Origin: Acanthamoeba castellanii str. Neff
Lineage: Eukaryota; Discosea; Longamoebia; Acanthamoebidae
Assembly (NCBI RefSeq): GCF_000313135.1
Contig: NW_004457431.1
Location: 298,935-362,934, forward strand
DNA: 64,000 bases
Direction of reading: 5' to 3'
Part shown: piece by piece, positions 41,571-52,779 of the stretch
Layout of the letters: each line of letters opens with the position of its first letter
Numbering within the stretch: the first letter of the stretch is position 1
Program-made: the position numbers and the translations under genes
The notes under the pieces: model-generated
Databases searched by the model: none
Told to the model about the DNA's origin: nothing
The model's input: only the letters and a program-made list of their open reading frames with translations

Positions 41571-44538
41571 TCAACAAAAGGGATGATAGAGCACGCCCTT
41601 TGTCAGGGGCGCCACGCCAGGCCGCGCCCCCGACCTTTGGACGTACTGGTCGTGGATGGCCTCCGCTACCATGCGCAGGCTCAGCTGCACGTTGTGTCCT
41701 GATGGCGTGGGTGTCGAAGCGGATACGCGAAGACAACGAGTTTTCAGCTGGCGCATTGTGTGTGGTGGTACAGTGGAGTGGAGGTGGCGTACCCATGCCC
41801 TTGCCGGTCTCAAACACCAGCACTTGATGCTCTTTGCTGAATTTCTGCGCGAGGAGAACAGGGTTGGCGAACGGGCACAAACTGTCTTGCAGGATCCTGG
41901 AGTGGAAACCCAACAGGGAGGTGGTGGGCCGTACCTTGGTCTGATCTCTCTCTACAAGCGGGGACGGCATGTCGTAGTGCGTGCCCACAACCACAACGGG
42001 CAGCTTCTCAGAAAACCTGACGTGTGCGCACACGAACACAAGGCTCGCGGTCAGTTGTTCGTGCAGGTGGCGGTGACACGAGTTGGAGGCCACACGCTAC
42101 CGGCGCACATCTTCGAGCCACAGATGGAGGTTTGCGAAGGAATCGACGTCGTTGGAAGAATAGAAGAGCACAACTCCATTCATCCCCCGATAGGGTGATT
42201 TGCCTCGGTTGGTGTTCCTCGCTAGGCTCTGTAGCAAAAAGGTGAGCGAGGACAGGGAGACAACCAAATGGCGAGCAAAGAAGAGCGAGACATAGAGGGC
42301 CGCGTACCAGCTCATAGAGGTGCAATGTGATCTGTTTCCCGTGCATGAAGATCGTGCGGTCCATCTGGGCGTTGAGCAAAAGGACAGCAGCAATGAGCAC
42401 TCCGAGTGTGGTTGAGAGCCAATAAATAAATAAATAAAGATAAGTAAATGCATACCGAAGTCGTGTCGTCCAGCTTGCCCTTCGGGGCGCGTCCCATGAA
42501 CTGCGTGAGAAAGGCGGTCTTCCCGACCGAAGCGTCGCCCACAAGCAGTATCTTTGCAGCCAGTTCAGGCTTCTCGTTGATCCTGTTGCAGTGAATCAGT
42601 AATGGCGACGACGACGATGATTGCGCAGAGTGTGTACGTACGGCGACGTGGAGAGCCATTCATCCCACTTGCCGTTGTACCAATCGCTCACCAGCTCCTT
42701 GTACGAGAACTCGTCGGTCTTTATCCGTACTGTGTGGAGCGTCGTCAACGTTAGTGCGGGCGCGACGATGGTGTGGGGTGAGAGGGTTACCTGCACGGAG
42801 GCGCGGGTTCTGGTCCCAGACCCGCTTCCACAACACGTCGTGGGAGCACATTCGAGCAAAGGTCGTGCAGACCTTCATGCCAATACGGAGAACAGAGTAC
42901 AGCGTCAGAGATCCGTCCTACACACGCAGCGCAGGCGCTAAACCAAAGAATGTACAGTACCTGCATCATGTTGCACCAGTCGCGAACCGTGAGAAAAGAG
43001 CAGATCTGCAGGAAGAGGATCTCCGGAAGGCACTTGATGCCTGGAGTGAAGAAGGCGCGTCAGCCATGCGCGCGCACATGCATGGATGGGAGAGTGACGC
43101 GTGGGTGGTGGGATACCGCTCAGGAATATGTGCATGCCAGATGACTTGGGGTGATAGAGCAACGCCAAGTCGAAGCAGTTGCCCCTCTCCGACTCTTTGT
43201 ACGGATCGGCTCCCTTGTGTGCGTGGGCGCATATACGTGGTTATTATGCGTTATTGATTGTAACAAACGTGCAACAGGCTGGAAAGTAGGTCTCGGGCCG
43301 ATAGGCGTACAATGTACAGCAGATACCCGATCGTGTCCAACACTCCAGACTTCACAGCGTAGTGCAGCGGTGTTTCACCGAACCTAGCGATGGCGCAACA
43401 CACCGAGGCGAGGAGGAAGCACGTGAATGAGGGACCGCCACACACCTCGAGTGCGAGGAGGGGTAGAAGATGTAGTACTTGTTCGTAGCGTGCACGTCGG
43501 CTCCTTTGCGCACGAGCGGCTTGACCTTGTCGGTGGCTCCAGTGGCACACGCATCGTGCAGCGGAGTGATTCCGTGTGCATTCGCCTGCAGTCGCCGATC
43601 ACCGAGACACGACACGCAGCGCAGCACGATACATGCGTCAACGGTGCACAGTCCGCACGCAGGCACATGATCACAACAAGGACAAAGCCAAAGCGGCGTA
43701 CCAGGTTCACCTGTGCGCCCATGCGGCTGAGGAGCAGGAACACCTCTCCCCACAGCGCTTCCTCTGCCGCGCTCAGCGTTGTGTGCCTGCAGAGGCCGAG
43801 AGAACAGGTCCCAAGTTAGCGCCCAGGACCACAGTGAAGGCACACCTTGCTTGAGCGAAAGTACCTGGCGAGGTAGTGCAGCGGGCTGGAGCCGCTCTCG
43901 TTGGCGTGGTTGACGTTGACCGAGCCGGTGCCCTCGATCAGCAGCGCCTTGGCGGCTTCGAGGTGTCCGTTGGCCAGGGCGCAGTGGAGCGGCGTCCACA
44001 ACCGGTCGTCTACGGCGTTGGCGTCGGCGCCCATGCCGAGCAGCTCTCGCACCTGATCGCTGCTGCCGTTGGTGCAAGCAACGTGGAGGCACGTTTGCCG
44101 ATGCTCGTCATAGTCGTTGATGTTGGGATAGTAGAAGGTCGATGAAGAAGATGACGAAGATGACGAGGCGAGAGTATGATGTACAGCTAATGGTGAAGAG
44201 GATGGGGAGGACGATAGAATGGGCACAGAAGATGAAGACGAGGTCGGGGACACGTTGTCCGAAGAAGGTTGGTGCAGCTGCTTGGGCTGCTTGACCGATT
44301 TCTTTTTCAGCAATTCGTGGAATCGCTTCATGTCGTTGGATTTGAATGCCTGGACGAGAGCGATGTTCTCCTTTTGCAATCGCAGCTTGCTCATGTGGTG
44401 CGCGCCCGGCCTGGGTGGGGAGGAAGGCGGGGTGGTAGACTTGGCGCGCCCCGGGGAGGACACATCTTCCCTACTCTTCTTCTTGTGCACGGCCGCATTT
44501 ATCGAGTTAAGCGATCGACGCAGACTGAAGTTGCTCAT
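41571..44538 (-). CDS. Ankyrin repeat - F-box - Ras-like GTPase chimeric protein
   Basis: From the ATG at 44538: a basic/Ser-rich N-terminal part, then ankyrin repeats (RQTCLHVACTNGSSDQVRELL, LWTPLHCALANGHLEAAKALL, SSPLHYLAR, a degenerate unit, GITPLHDACATGATDKVKPLV, GETPLHYAVKSGVLDTIGYLL). An F-box follows (CLPEILFLQICSFLTVRDW then VCTTFARMCSHDVLWKRVWDQ). The C-terminal third is a small GTPase domain: ILLVGDASVGKTAFLTQFMG (G1), DDTTS (G2), TIFMHGKQITLHLYEL, GVVLFYSSNDVDSFANLHLWLEDV, KLPVVVVGTHYDMPS (G4, reading THYD) and VFETGKGM (G5-like). The exon phases I checked connect the modules in one transcript. The G3 DxxG motif is absent (L-Y-E-L-S-L-A), so GTP hydrolysis may be impaired. An SCF-ubiquitin-ligase substrate adaptor controlled by nucleotide binding is inferred. 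About 14 exons. Confidence 0.8.
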
Positions 44539-44799
44539 TCTCAGGACGCCCAACAATCAAAATCAAAGCGACTCGCGCTTCGCTCTTTCCGGACTGCAGT
44601 CTTTGCAGCAAGGTCGGGGGTGGGCAGTGAGTTTGTAGATGTAATTTCCTGCAAACGGAGCGTGTTGTTGTTGACGGCTTGCAAACTCCAGGCTGGTTAC
44701 TGTACCTAATGGCCACTCTGCCTTGTGATCACGCAATAATTAATTGCCGGACGCCACACCCGATTGACGGATCCCTCTTTACAAACGGGTGGCCAAGCT

Positions 44800-46514
44800 T
44801 CATTTGTCCCGGCCCTCGCTGTACTCGTCGTCTTCCTGCTCCGTATGTTGGCTGTTGAAGGGCTTGAGGTCGTCCTCGACGACGTTCACCGAGGAGAGGT
44901 CAACCTCCTTGCTTTGTGCAAGCTCCTGTGCCGCCGCGGTTTCGGCAAGCTTGATGTGTGTGTAGATGACCACCTACGGACATTCACACGCGATTGAAGG
45001 AGTGAGCCGCAGCCACAAAGGCATGGTGGTGCAGGACGATGGAGGATGTACGCCGCTCAGGGTCAGGAGGATGCCGAGGATGTTGAGAGGCATCACTGGA
45101 TACTGGAACAGAAGGAAGCCACCCAGCACGACCAACGCGAGCTTGAAGTAGCCTACCACGTTATACCTGTGCACAATGGTGGAGAAGCGGGTAGACAGAT
45201 GTAAGTGGTCGCTCGCGCCCAACAAGGGGAAGGGGACGTGACATACGTGACTGCTGACGTTCTGCCGATAACGAGGAAAATGGAGAGGTTGACGCAAAAG
45301 GCCAGTACGGACGAAATGAAGATGGCGATCTGTACGTTGAGAGCGCGCGAAGCAAATTGATGCATCAGTTGGCAGTCTCGATGATGCATGAGTGATGGTT
45401 TCTTGATATACGTACCACTGACTGAGTGTCGTAGGGGTAAGACAGGATCTCAGACGGGTCTTCGAATACGGGAATCAGGAAGAGGAGCATGATGGCGGAG
45501 ATGGGAGCCTGGTTGAATAGCAGCTGCATCGAATCGAGCCCAAGCTCTTTCTGCTTGGTGCCCACCCACTGTACAACGACAAAAGACATATGGCCGTCAC
45601 AACGATGACGAGGAGCGCGGATGGTGGGAGCAGCGTACGATCTGGTACATGGAAGTGACCAACACGCCCAGGAATGCGTAGACAGCGCCTGCAAGAGCAT
45701 TGGTCGTGCTCAGTCTGACGGTATGGGTCGAGAAGAGAGGGAACGAAAGAGGAGGAAGAAGGTGGTACCGATAAAATTGAACTGAATGTCAGTGGCCGAA
45801 GTCAACAGGACGCCCAGGCAAACGGGGATAAGAGAGAGCTTGGTCTTTTGCGAGAACACTTTGCCGAAGTAGAGTGTTTCCAGGACCACCACTGTTGGTG
45901 TTGTGCCAATCTTGGCAATCTGTCCGTAGTGCAAGGCAAGCCACGGTCAGCTGCAACACTGGCACGAAACAGACACGCGAGGGATGCCGCTTGGTGTATC
46001 ACGGCGACCGGTTCATGATGAAGGCTCCATAAGAAAGGTACCTGGTAGAAGCCAACAGAGTTGTACTGGAGGGAAAGGTTGGTGAGCACGACGAAGCCGC
46101 AGAAGGAGAGGCATAGCGGCAAGACATGTTGCATCGGCGCTCTGTGCCCGCCCGCAACAGACAACGCACAGAAATAGGTTTGGTTTGAACCAAAGCAGTT
46201 GCCAGCTTGCATGAAGGGGGTACCGCTTGGGCGTGAACAAGCCAAGTTGCCAACAGACGACCAAGCCCAGAAACGTGACAACAAAGTGAAAGAAGGTCAT
46301 CGTTGTGGCTGGGAGGATCGGAAAAGAATTGGTCAGTTGTGGAATCTGAGGTGATTTAGAGGACAGTACCAAATTTGTAGTCGATGAGGTCAAAAACTGC
46401 TTTGTTGGTGAGGATAATGGCGATTGAGGATACTACGTTGAACCCAATTACGGCCGACGTTCGCCCATCTACGGCGGACAGATCTCTCTTTAGCGATTCC
46501 ATGTCGCACACCAT
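44800..46514 (-). CDS. Nucleotide-sugar/triose-phosphate transporter family protein (SLC35E-like)
   Basis: About ten hydrophobic helices: VIGFNVVSSIAIILTNKAVFD, TFFHFVVTFLGLVVCWQLGLF, VLPLCLSFCGFVVLTNLSLQYNS, VVVLETLYFGKVFSQKTKLSLIPVCLGVLL, FNFIGAVYAFLGVLVTSMYQIWV, LLFNQAPISAIMLLFLIPVFE, AFCVNLSIFLVIGRTSAVTYNVVGYFKLALVV and NILGILLTLSGVVIYTHIK. The TSAVTYNVVGYFK motif near the C-terminus is typical of the TPT/SLC35 family. The QYNSVGFYQIAKIGTTP segment matches the GDP-/UDP-sugar branch of SLC35E. The cytosolic tail is acidic (DEYSEGRDK). Location is Golgi/ER membrane; the substrate is not decided. About nine exons with GTACGT-type donors. I used the first in-frame ATG, 46514; ATG 46502 is also possible. 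Confidence 0.85.
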
Positions 46515-46755
46515 GGTTATGGCCTCAATCACTTGCTGATGATCAAAGCTCTTCCTCTTCCTGCCCACGTCGGCCGACAATGCAGCGGAGTTGTCAGCAT
46601 GACATCAGCAGCGCTTTTAAACTGAGGCATGGAAAATTGGACGAACGTTGACCGCGCGCAGTTTGAGAGGAGAGAGACGTCAGGCGTGACTTGGGCGTGG
46701 TGTCTTTCTCAGCGCGATTGGTGTTCTTTCATCTTCAGCACTCTGCAAACACAAC

Positions 46756-47083
46756 ATGGAGGTCGTGGATTACGTTCTCGTTCCCACCAAGAAGTTCGCC
46801 AAGGATTCGTTCCACTTGGTGAAGCGATGCACCAAGCCTGACAAGAAGGGTAAGCACTCTCAATCTCTAGAGAATTGTCATTGTAAAGATTGTCACACGT
46901 AGAGTGCGTAAATTAAGCGCTTCATGGTGATTAAAGCCATTTTTTGACTTCTTCTTATTCATCTTTGCAGAGTTCATGAAGATCGCAATCGCCACTGCCA
47001 TCGGCTTCATGATCATGGGCTTCATCGGCTTCTTCGTCAAGTTGATCCACATCCCCATCAACAACATTCTCATCGGAGGCTAA
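46756..47083 (+). CDS. Protein transport protein Sec61 subunit gamma
   Basis: A 69-residue tail-anchored subunit of the ER protein-conducting channel. Exons 46756-46849 and 46971-47083 join in phase. The N-terminal amphipathic helix ([20 protein letters not shown]) and [20 protein letters not shown], followed by a lumenal end with [11 protein letters not shown], match the Sec61 gamma/SecE family closely in sequence and length. One short intron splits the cytosolic part. The start is the first ATG and gives the normal length. Confidence 0.97.
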
Positions 47084-47202
47084 TTCGAGCCGTGTTGCCA
47101 GAGACTGGAACATTCAAATCGATTTTTTTGTAGGGTGGAGGGAGGCCTAGTAAATAGAACACTGAAACATCACGCAGTGCCAATTTCTTCATTACCGAAA
47201 AG

Positions 47203-48182
47203 ATGGAAGACGCAAAGAGGGAGGTGGCGGCGCTACACGATCGTAACTCGCAGCTGACTGACAGCGCCAAGGAGGTCCTTTTTGGCCACTTCCTGAGCGA
47301 CCCCGTGCTGGCCGACTATCCCCAGTTGCGCCACGCCCTCACGGAAGAAGGGCGAGGCAAGAGAAAGTGGGCTGCGCAGGTGGAGCTACTTGATGCGCTG
47401 ATTGCGCAAGAAGTCGGAGAAGCATTCAGCATCTACGTTCTCAAGCATGATGGGAAGCGGATTCGTGCGATCTTCCCTCCTCTTCGATTCACGCACGTAT
47501 GAATTGGTTGACTAGCGAGCTGCGCAGCCTTGGTAGTGACCTACACGACGATGCTGGACGAACTCAAGCGACAGCTGCAGCTTGTTGTGGACCACCAGAC
47601 TGCGGAGCGCTTGGGGCCGACTCGGCGCATCAACTGGTGCGTTACCTCACCATCTGGCTTCTACATCGTGCTCGCCTTCTGACCAGCGACTGCCGTCTCG
47701 TAAGTGCAGGAAGCACGTGTGGGATCGCCAGTGTCTCATGTACGAAGGCCGACGACTGCTTGACGGCAAGCAGCTCTTGTGCGATGCTGGGCTAGGTCTC
47801 GTGCTTTCCACCTCTTCTCTTGCCTTGCCATCATGCTTGATCATGTCTCATGATGTGCTCCCGTGTAGGTCCGGAGGCGTGTGTTTCGTTCGCTGACTAT
47901 CGACCGCCTGACCCGAGAGGCAGGTACAAGTACTAAGAGCACCAGAGGCATCGAAGACGCACGCAGCAGCAAGACGGCACGCAGATGCCGAGTGGTCAGG
48001 TGGCCGGCGCACACGACCAACAACAATCAGATCCTCTTCACGCGAACAAGGACATCGCGTGCCATCGGACCCACGTCGATCAACCGCGGGCCAGCAAGTG
48101 CCCCCCGTCTACTTCGTGCCGGCTCGATGCACCAGGAGCACCTTCCTTGGTTGGTCGCGCGCACGAAGAAGAAGAGCAATAA
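47203..48182 (+). CDS. U11/U12 snRNP 25 kDa protein (minor spliceosome), SNRNP25-like; C-terminus uncertain
   Basis: The minor-spliceosome di-snRNP 25K protein is a ubiquitin-fold protein. Exon 1 (47203-47465) encodes a charged helix, LFGHFLSDPVLADYP (like the family's DPLL..LP), ELLDALIAQEVGEAFSIYVLKHDGKRI (family: VRVCKMDG). The next exon (about 47538-47638) reads TYTTMLDELKRQLQLVVDHQ and RRINW. The following exon (about 47707-47796) reads KHVWDRQCLMYEGRRLLDGKQLLCDAGL, matching the family's ISWSYVW, then the last strand GPEACVSFADYR (family: DEVSF). Splice phases agree for these joins (intron 1 from GTGCGA at 47466). The tail beyond DPRGR (47930 on) is not settled; 48180-48182 is the stop of one possible frame and overlaps an AATAAA. 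SNRNP25 in human has the same order of motifs. The assignment rests on motif order, not on a search. Confidence 0.7.
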
Positions 48183-48220
48183 AATTGAGAAAATGCCTTT
48201 TTCTTCGAGTTGCCAGCTGG

Positions 48221-51077
48221 ATGGAGGGGGCACGGCAAGGTGACACGGGCGAGGGTGGCGGGAAACCCCAGCGGCGTACCACCTTTCACGTTATTGACAC
48301 CACTGGCGACGGTCCCTCGGAGAGGTAAGCCCATCTATTGAATCAAGCATTTATTATTCTTATTATTTGTTATTTATCTATTTTTTTAAAATAAATAAAT
48401 GGACTGAAAGGGTTAAACAGGTATGGGCACTCGGCTGTGGAGTGGGGCGGGCGGCTGTTCGTGTTCGGAGGGTGCGACACACAAGGCGCCTTCTCGAACG
48501 AGCTCTTCGAGTACCACCTCGGTTCGACACCACCCACTTCCGCCGCTACTCGTTCTCTCCAAAAGCCAACCTCACGCTTGATGCCTTCATCTACTCGCTA
48601 CACAGAGCGACGGGTGTGGCGTAAGTTGGGCGGGGGAGAAGATGCAGAGGCCAAGGACGAGGACGGAGACCAGGACGACCTCCACTATCCCAAGGGCAGG
48701 TGCCGATGCCCACTACTTCTTCTACTACTTCTTCTTCTTCTTCTTCTTCGCCTTGACGCATGACGGCCATTGCTGTTCCTCACGTGCGTGCGCGCGCGCT
48801 CTCTCTCTCTCTACACAGACACTTCCACTCGGCGGTGGTGCACAACGGGTCGATGTACGTGTTCGGTGGCAAGAGCAACGGCTACATGGACGACCTGCAA
48901 TGCTTCCACTTTGGTTCGTTCTCATCATGCGCGCCTCGCACACACGGTGAAGGACATGGCGCACCACAGCGTGAACCCGTCTCACCTCCGTGTCTTGGTA
49001 GACAGTGGAGTGTGGACGGCAATCAAAGCGTCGGCCAAGAAGCAGGGCTCACCGCCATCGAAGAGGTCCGCTCACCGCCACACGCACAATCCATCGCGAA
49101 GGTCACATGAACCCTCATTCATCATCTCTCTCCTCTCCGCTGCTGTGCTGAGCAGGTATGGCCACGTTGCGGCGGTCTACAACGAGCGAATGTACATCTT
49201 CGGCGGCTACGACGACTTTGGCCTCAAGTGCAACGACCTCCACGAATTCGACTTCAGTACCCGCTCCCTCCAAAGAGAGTCACCCAAGTCCCCTCCTTCT
49301 CTCCGCTCTTGAGACCCGGTTGCTGATCGCGCGTGGGGTGCGCTGGGCTCAGAGTCGCGGGAGTGGCACCGAATAGAGCAGATGGGCACGGCGCCGGAGA
49401 GGTACCACATGACCGCCGTGGTGCGCCAGGGCTCGCTCTACCTCTTTGGTGGCTATCCGGGCCTCAGCGACCTCCACGAGTTCCGATTCGGTGCGACAGA
49501 GGCCCGACCCCTTGTGTAACACGCACACGCGCGCACATACATTCGTGCGATGCTCATGCAGTTCCTCGCTCACACTGCAGGCAATCGTACGTGGTCGTCC
49601 ATCAAGACCGAAGGCTGCGTACCGAAGCCGTGTTGGGGTCACAAGGTACGTGTGTGTGTGTGTGGAGTTTCGCGTTCGTATATTCACGCACAAGTTGTGC
49701 GACAGGCGTTCCTGATGCACGACCGCATGTACGTGCTGGGCGGCGCGCAAATATCATCGTCGCACAGCGAGCTCTACTCCTTCTCTTTCGGTACTTCTTC
49801 TCTGGGCTCTATCTCTCCTCTCGGGCTGAATCTGAGCGGCTGACGACGGTCTGTCGGGCCGCGCGCAGAGAAGCGAAAGTGGAAGGCGCTCGACGTGGCG
49901 GGGATCCCGCGGCGCTGCTTCCACGCGGTGGTCACCTACGGCAACCAGGTGATCGCCTTCGGCGGGAGGGACGCCCACAATGTCAACTCCAACGACCTCC
50001 ACTGCGCCGCCTTTAGTATGTGCCCATGCCACACATTCCTGGCCACGCACTTGACACATTCCTCACCACGTGTTGTCGGCGTGGTCACTGCAGACACGGG
50101 CGAGGGCCGGCCCTGTACGATCGTGAACGACTTCTTCGGGCTCATCAACGACGACGAGTACAGCGACGTGGTGTTCGTGTTCGAGAGCGACGTCGACGGG
50201 CGCGGACGCGGGGCCGAGGGGAAGGAGCGCGAGCACAGACTGCTAAAGCGCGACTCGCGCGAGCGACGCGAGATCCGGGCGCACCGCAACATCCTCTACG
50301 CGCGGTGCGAACAGCTCAAGGAGATGATCGAGGGGCCAACGACGACCACGACGGTCACCTCCGCTCGATCAGATAACGAGAAAAAGAAGACGAAGACGAA
50401 GACGACGAAAAAGAACAAGAAGAAGGGCAAGAAGAAGGCGAAGGAAGAAGAAGAAGAAGAGGTGGATGACAAAGGCGAAGGGGAGGCTGCTGCGACGAAG
50501 CGAAGGCTGCGCAGGGTGAAGATTCGCGGGATCGAATACGAGGTATTCTACCAGCTCGTGGTCTACCTCTACACCAGCGAGCTACGACTGCGCGACCCAC
50601 CAGACGAACATGTACGCTCATCACACACGAAGCGTCGTCAGCCCAGTCCACTCGAGCTTAGCGTGTGTGCTGCGTGGTGTGTGTGTGGCGTGTGTCGTGT
50701 CGAACGGGAGCAGGTGTTGATCGGGCTGATGCTGGTGGCGAATGGGTTTGGGCTGGAGCATCTGCGGAGCCTGAGCGGGTGGCTCGCCACGCGGTGCGTG
50801 ACGGTCGACAACGTGGCTCTGTTCCTCACCAAGGCGCACGCGCTCAACGTGGACAACCTCTTCGCCTTCTGCATGGCCTTCATCCTCGACCACTACACCG
50901 TACGCGCCCACACACCGCACGCGCACCACCGCACACATACGACGCACACGCGTGCACCCGCCTCATACCCGACCACAGGTGCTAAAGGCAAAGCTCAAGC
51001 ACTCGCTGGAGGCGCACCTGCTGCGCAAGGTGCGCAAGGCCGCTTCGGCCATGGACGCCGTAGGCACCACCTCATGA
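48221..51077 (+). CDS. Kelch-repeat, BTB and BACK domain protein
   Basis: The first in-frame ATG is 48221 (MEGARQGD). Six or more kelch blades follow, each with the hydrophobic-GG motif: YGHSAVEWGGRLFVFGGCD, FHSAVVHNGSMYVFGGKSNG, YGHVAAVYNERMYIFGGYDDFG, YHMTAVVRQGSLYLFGGYPG, WGHKAFLMHDRMYVLGGAQ and CFHAVVTYGNQVIAFGGRDAHN. The BTB domain starts NDDEYSDVVFVFE (about 50145) and includes REIRAHRNILYARCEQLKEMI. It then has an inserted Lys/Glu-rich run (about 50370-50470) before RGIEYEVFYQLVVYLYTSELRL. A BACK-like helical part follows (LIGLMLVANGFGLEHLRSLSGW, NLFAFCMAFILDHYTVLKAKL). The order kelch-BTB-BACK differs from KLHL proteins (BTB first) and resembles LZTR1-type proteins. It is probably a cullin-3 adaptor (inference). 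About 11 introns; stop TGA at 51075. Confidence 0.85.
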
Positions 51078-51159
51078 CCCACCCTCGCACGGCCCAATAT
51101 ACAAAAACAAGAGTGCTGATTATTATTTCGGTGTTACATAGCAACACCAACCACTCACC

Positions 51160-52742
51160 TCAACCCAGGAAGAGGATGGTGTTGTCATCAAAGGGGGTGG
51201 GCGCAGCAGCGACGGGGGCGGGAGTGGCTACGGGGGCGATGTCGGGAGTGGTCGCTGGTGGCGCTGCTGGCGACAGCGCGGAGGGCTTGGGCGGCGGGAC
51301 GGGCAGGATCTTGCTGCCGCTGCCACTGAGGCCTTGAGGGCTGGGCTGAGGCTTGGCGGGCGGCAGGGGCTTGCTGCCCATCGCGGGCGGTGGTCCTCCT
51401 GGTCGCCGCGCCGAGCCACTGCCGCTGAGGCCGGGCTCTGTAGAGGCACCAGGCGGCGAGGCTTCGGGCAAACTCGGCAGCCCGGGCAGCGCCTTGCGAC
51501 CTATCGAGCCAACACAATCAGCGACATCGTGTGGTGTTGTGTCGCGTTGTGTGTCGCACTGTGTGTTGCATGTTGCTTGTGTGTCGTAGGGATACCTGGG
51601 GTGGGCGAGATGGCGGCCCTGGGCGCATGGTGGCTAGCGAATGGGTCCGAGGAGGAGGAGAGGCTGGGCGTGGTGACGATCGGGTCGGCCAGATGCTGGT
51701 CCGGCGCCTGGACGGGCACCAAAATCGGCTCCGGCTCGACCACCAGCGTTGCCGCACCGCCACTCGCCGGCGAAGGGACCGGGGGCAGCCTCGGGAGCGG
51801 CTTGGGGCAGGCGCTGTACCGTGGGCGGGGCACCCAGTCAGAGCTCGACACGGGAGGGGGGAGGGTGAGTAGAGGGTACCTCCCGCGTCGCTGCGGTTCA
51901 GCGATGGGCTCAGGGCCGGTCCGCTTCGGCTTCATCGGGACCGGTGGGGCCGAGCCCTAAAGAACATATTGTGTGTGTGTGTGTGTGTGTTGTGTGTGTG
52001 TGTGTGTGTGATGTGGTAGTGTGTGTTGCTCACGTGTGTGTGTGTGTGTGTGTGTGCGTGGTGCGTCGTGTGTGTGGAGGGCCGCAGCGCGTTAATGGCT
52101 TCGCTGAACAGGGCCGCGAAGATGAGAAAGCCGCGGTACCGTGGACAGGGAGAGGGGGTGTGAGCTGCCGCTGCCGCTCAAGGGGGTGGTGGGACTGGAG
52201 GGCGACAGCGGGTCATGTCTCGCGATGCTTGGGCTCCTCGGCTCCTTGGCCACGTAGAGCCCACCTGCACACAGACATCATGATAGCGTGTGCGGTTACG
52301 GGTTGTGCGTGTGCGTGCATGTGTGTGTGTGTACCGCTGGAGATCTGCTCTCGCTCGTCGTCCTCGCTCTTCTTGTTGGCGTCGATGGCCAGTGGGGTGG
52401 GTACGGGGATGACGCGGACGGTTTTGATCGCCGTCGCCTGGTCCAGGAGCTCGCACCCTTCCGACACGTGCGCCAGGAACTCCATTTGGTCGTCCATCAT
52501 CTGCACACACAGCGCCCAGCCACCCAGCCAACCGTCATGACACACACCCAACCGCGCACGCACTACCGCATGCCACACGCACCTTTTTGACGATGGACTC
52601 GACGTGTAGGGCTCGGTTGAGGTCGAGGTCCATCAGCTCCAGCTTGAGGTCCGCGTTCTTCTCCTCGAATTCCGCCCGTAGCGCGTCTCGCGCAGCCACC
52701 GTCTGCACAGGGACCACAAACGCAGCACCACGGTAAGTAATT

Positions 52743-52779
<37 letters not shown>

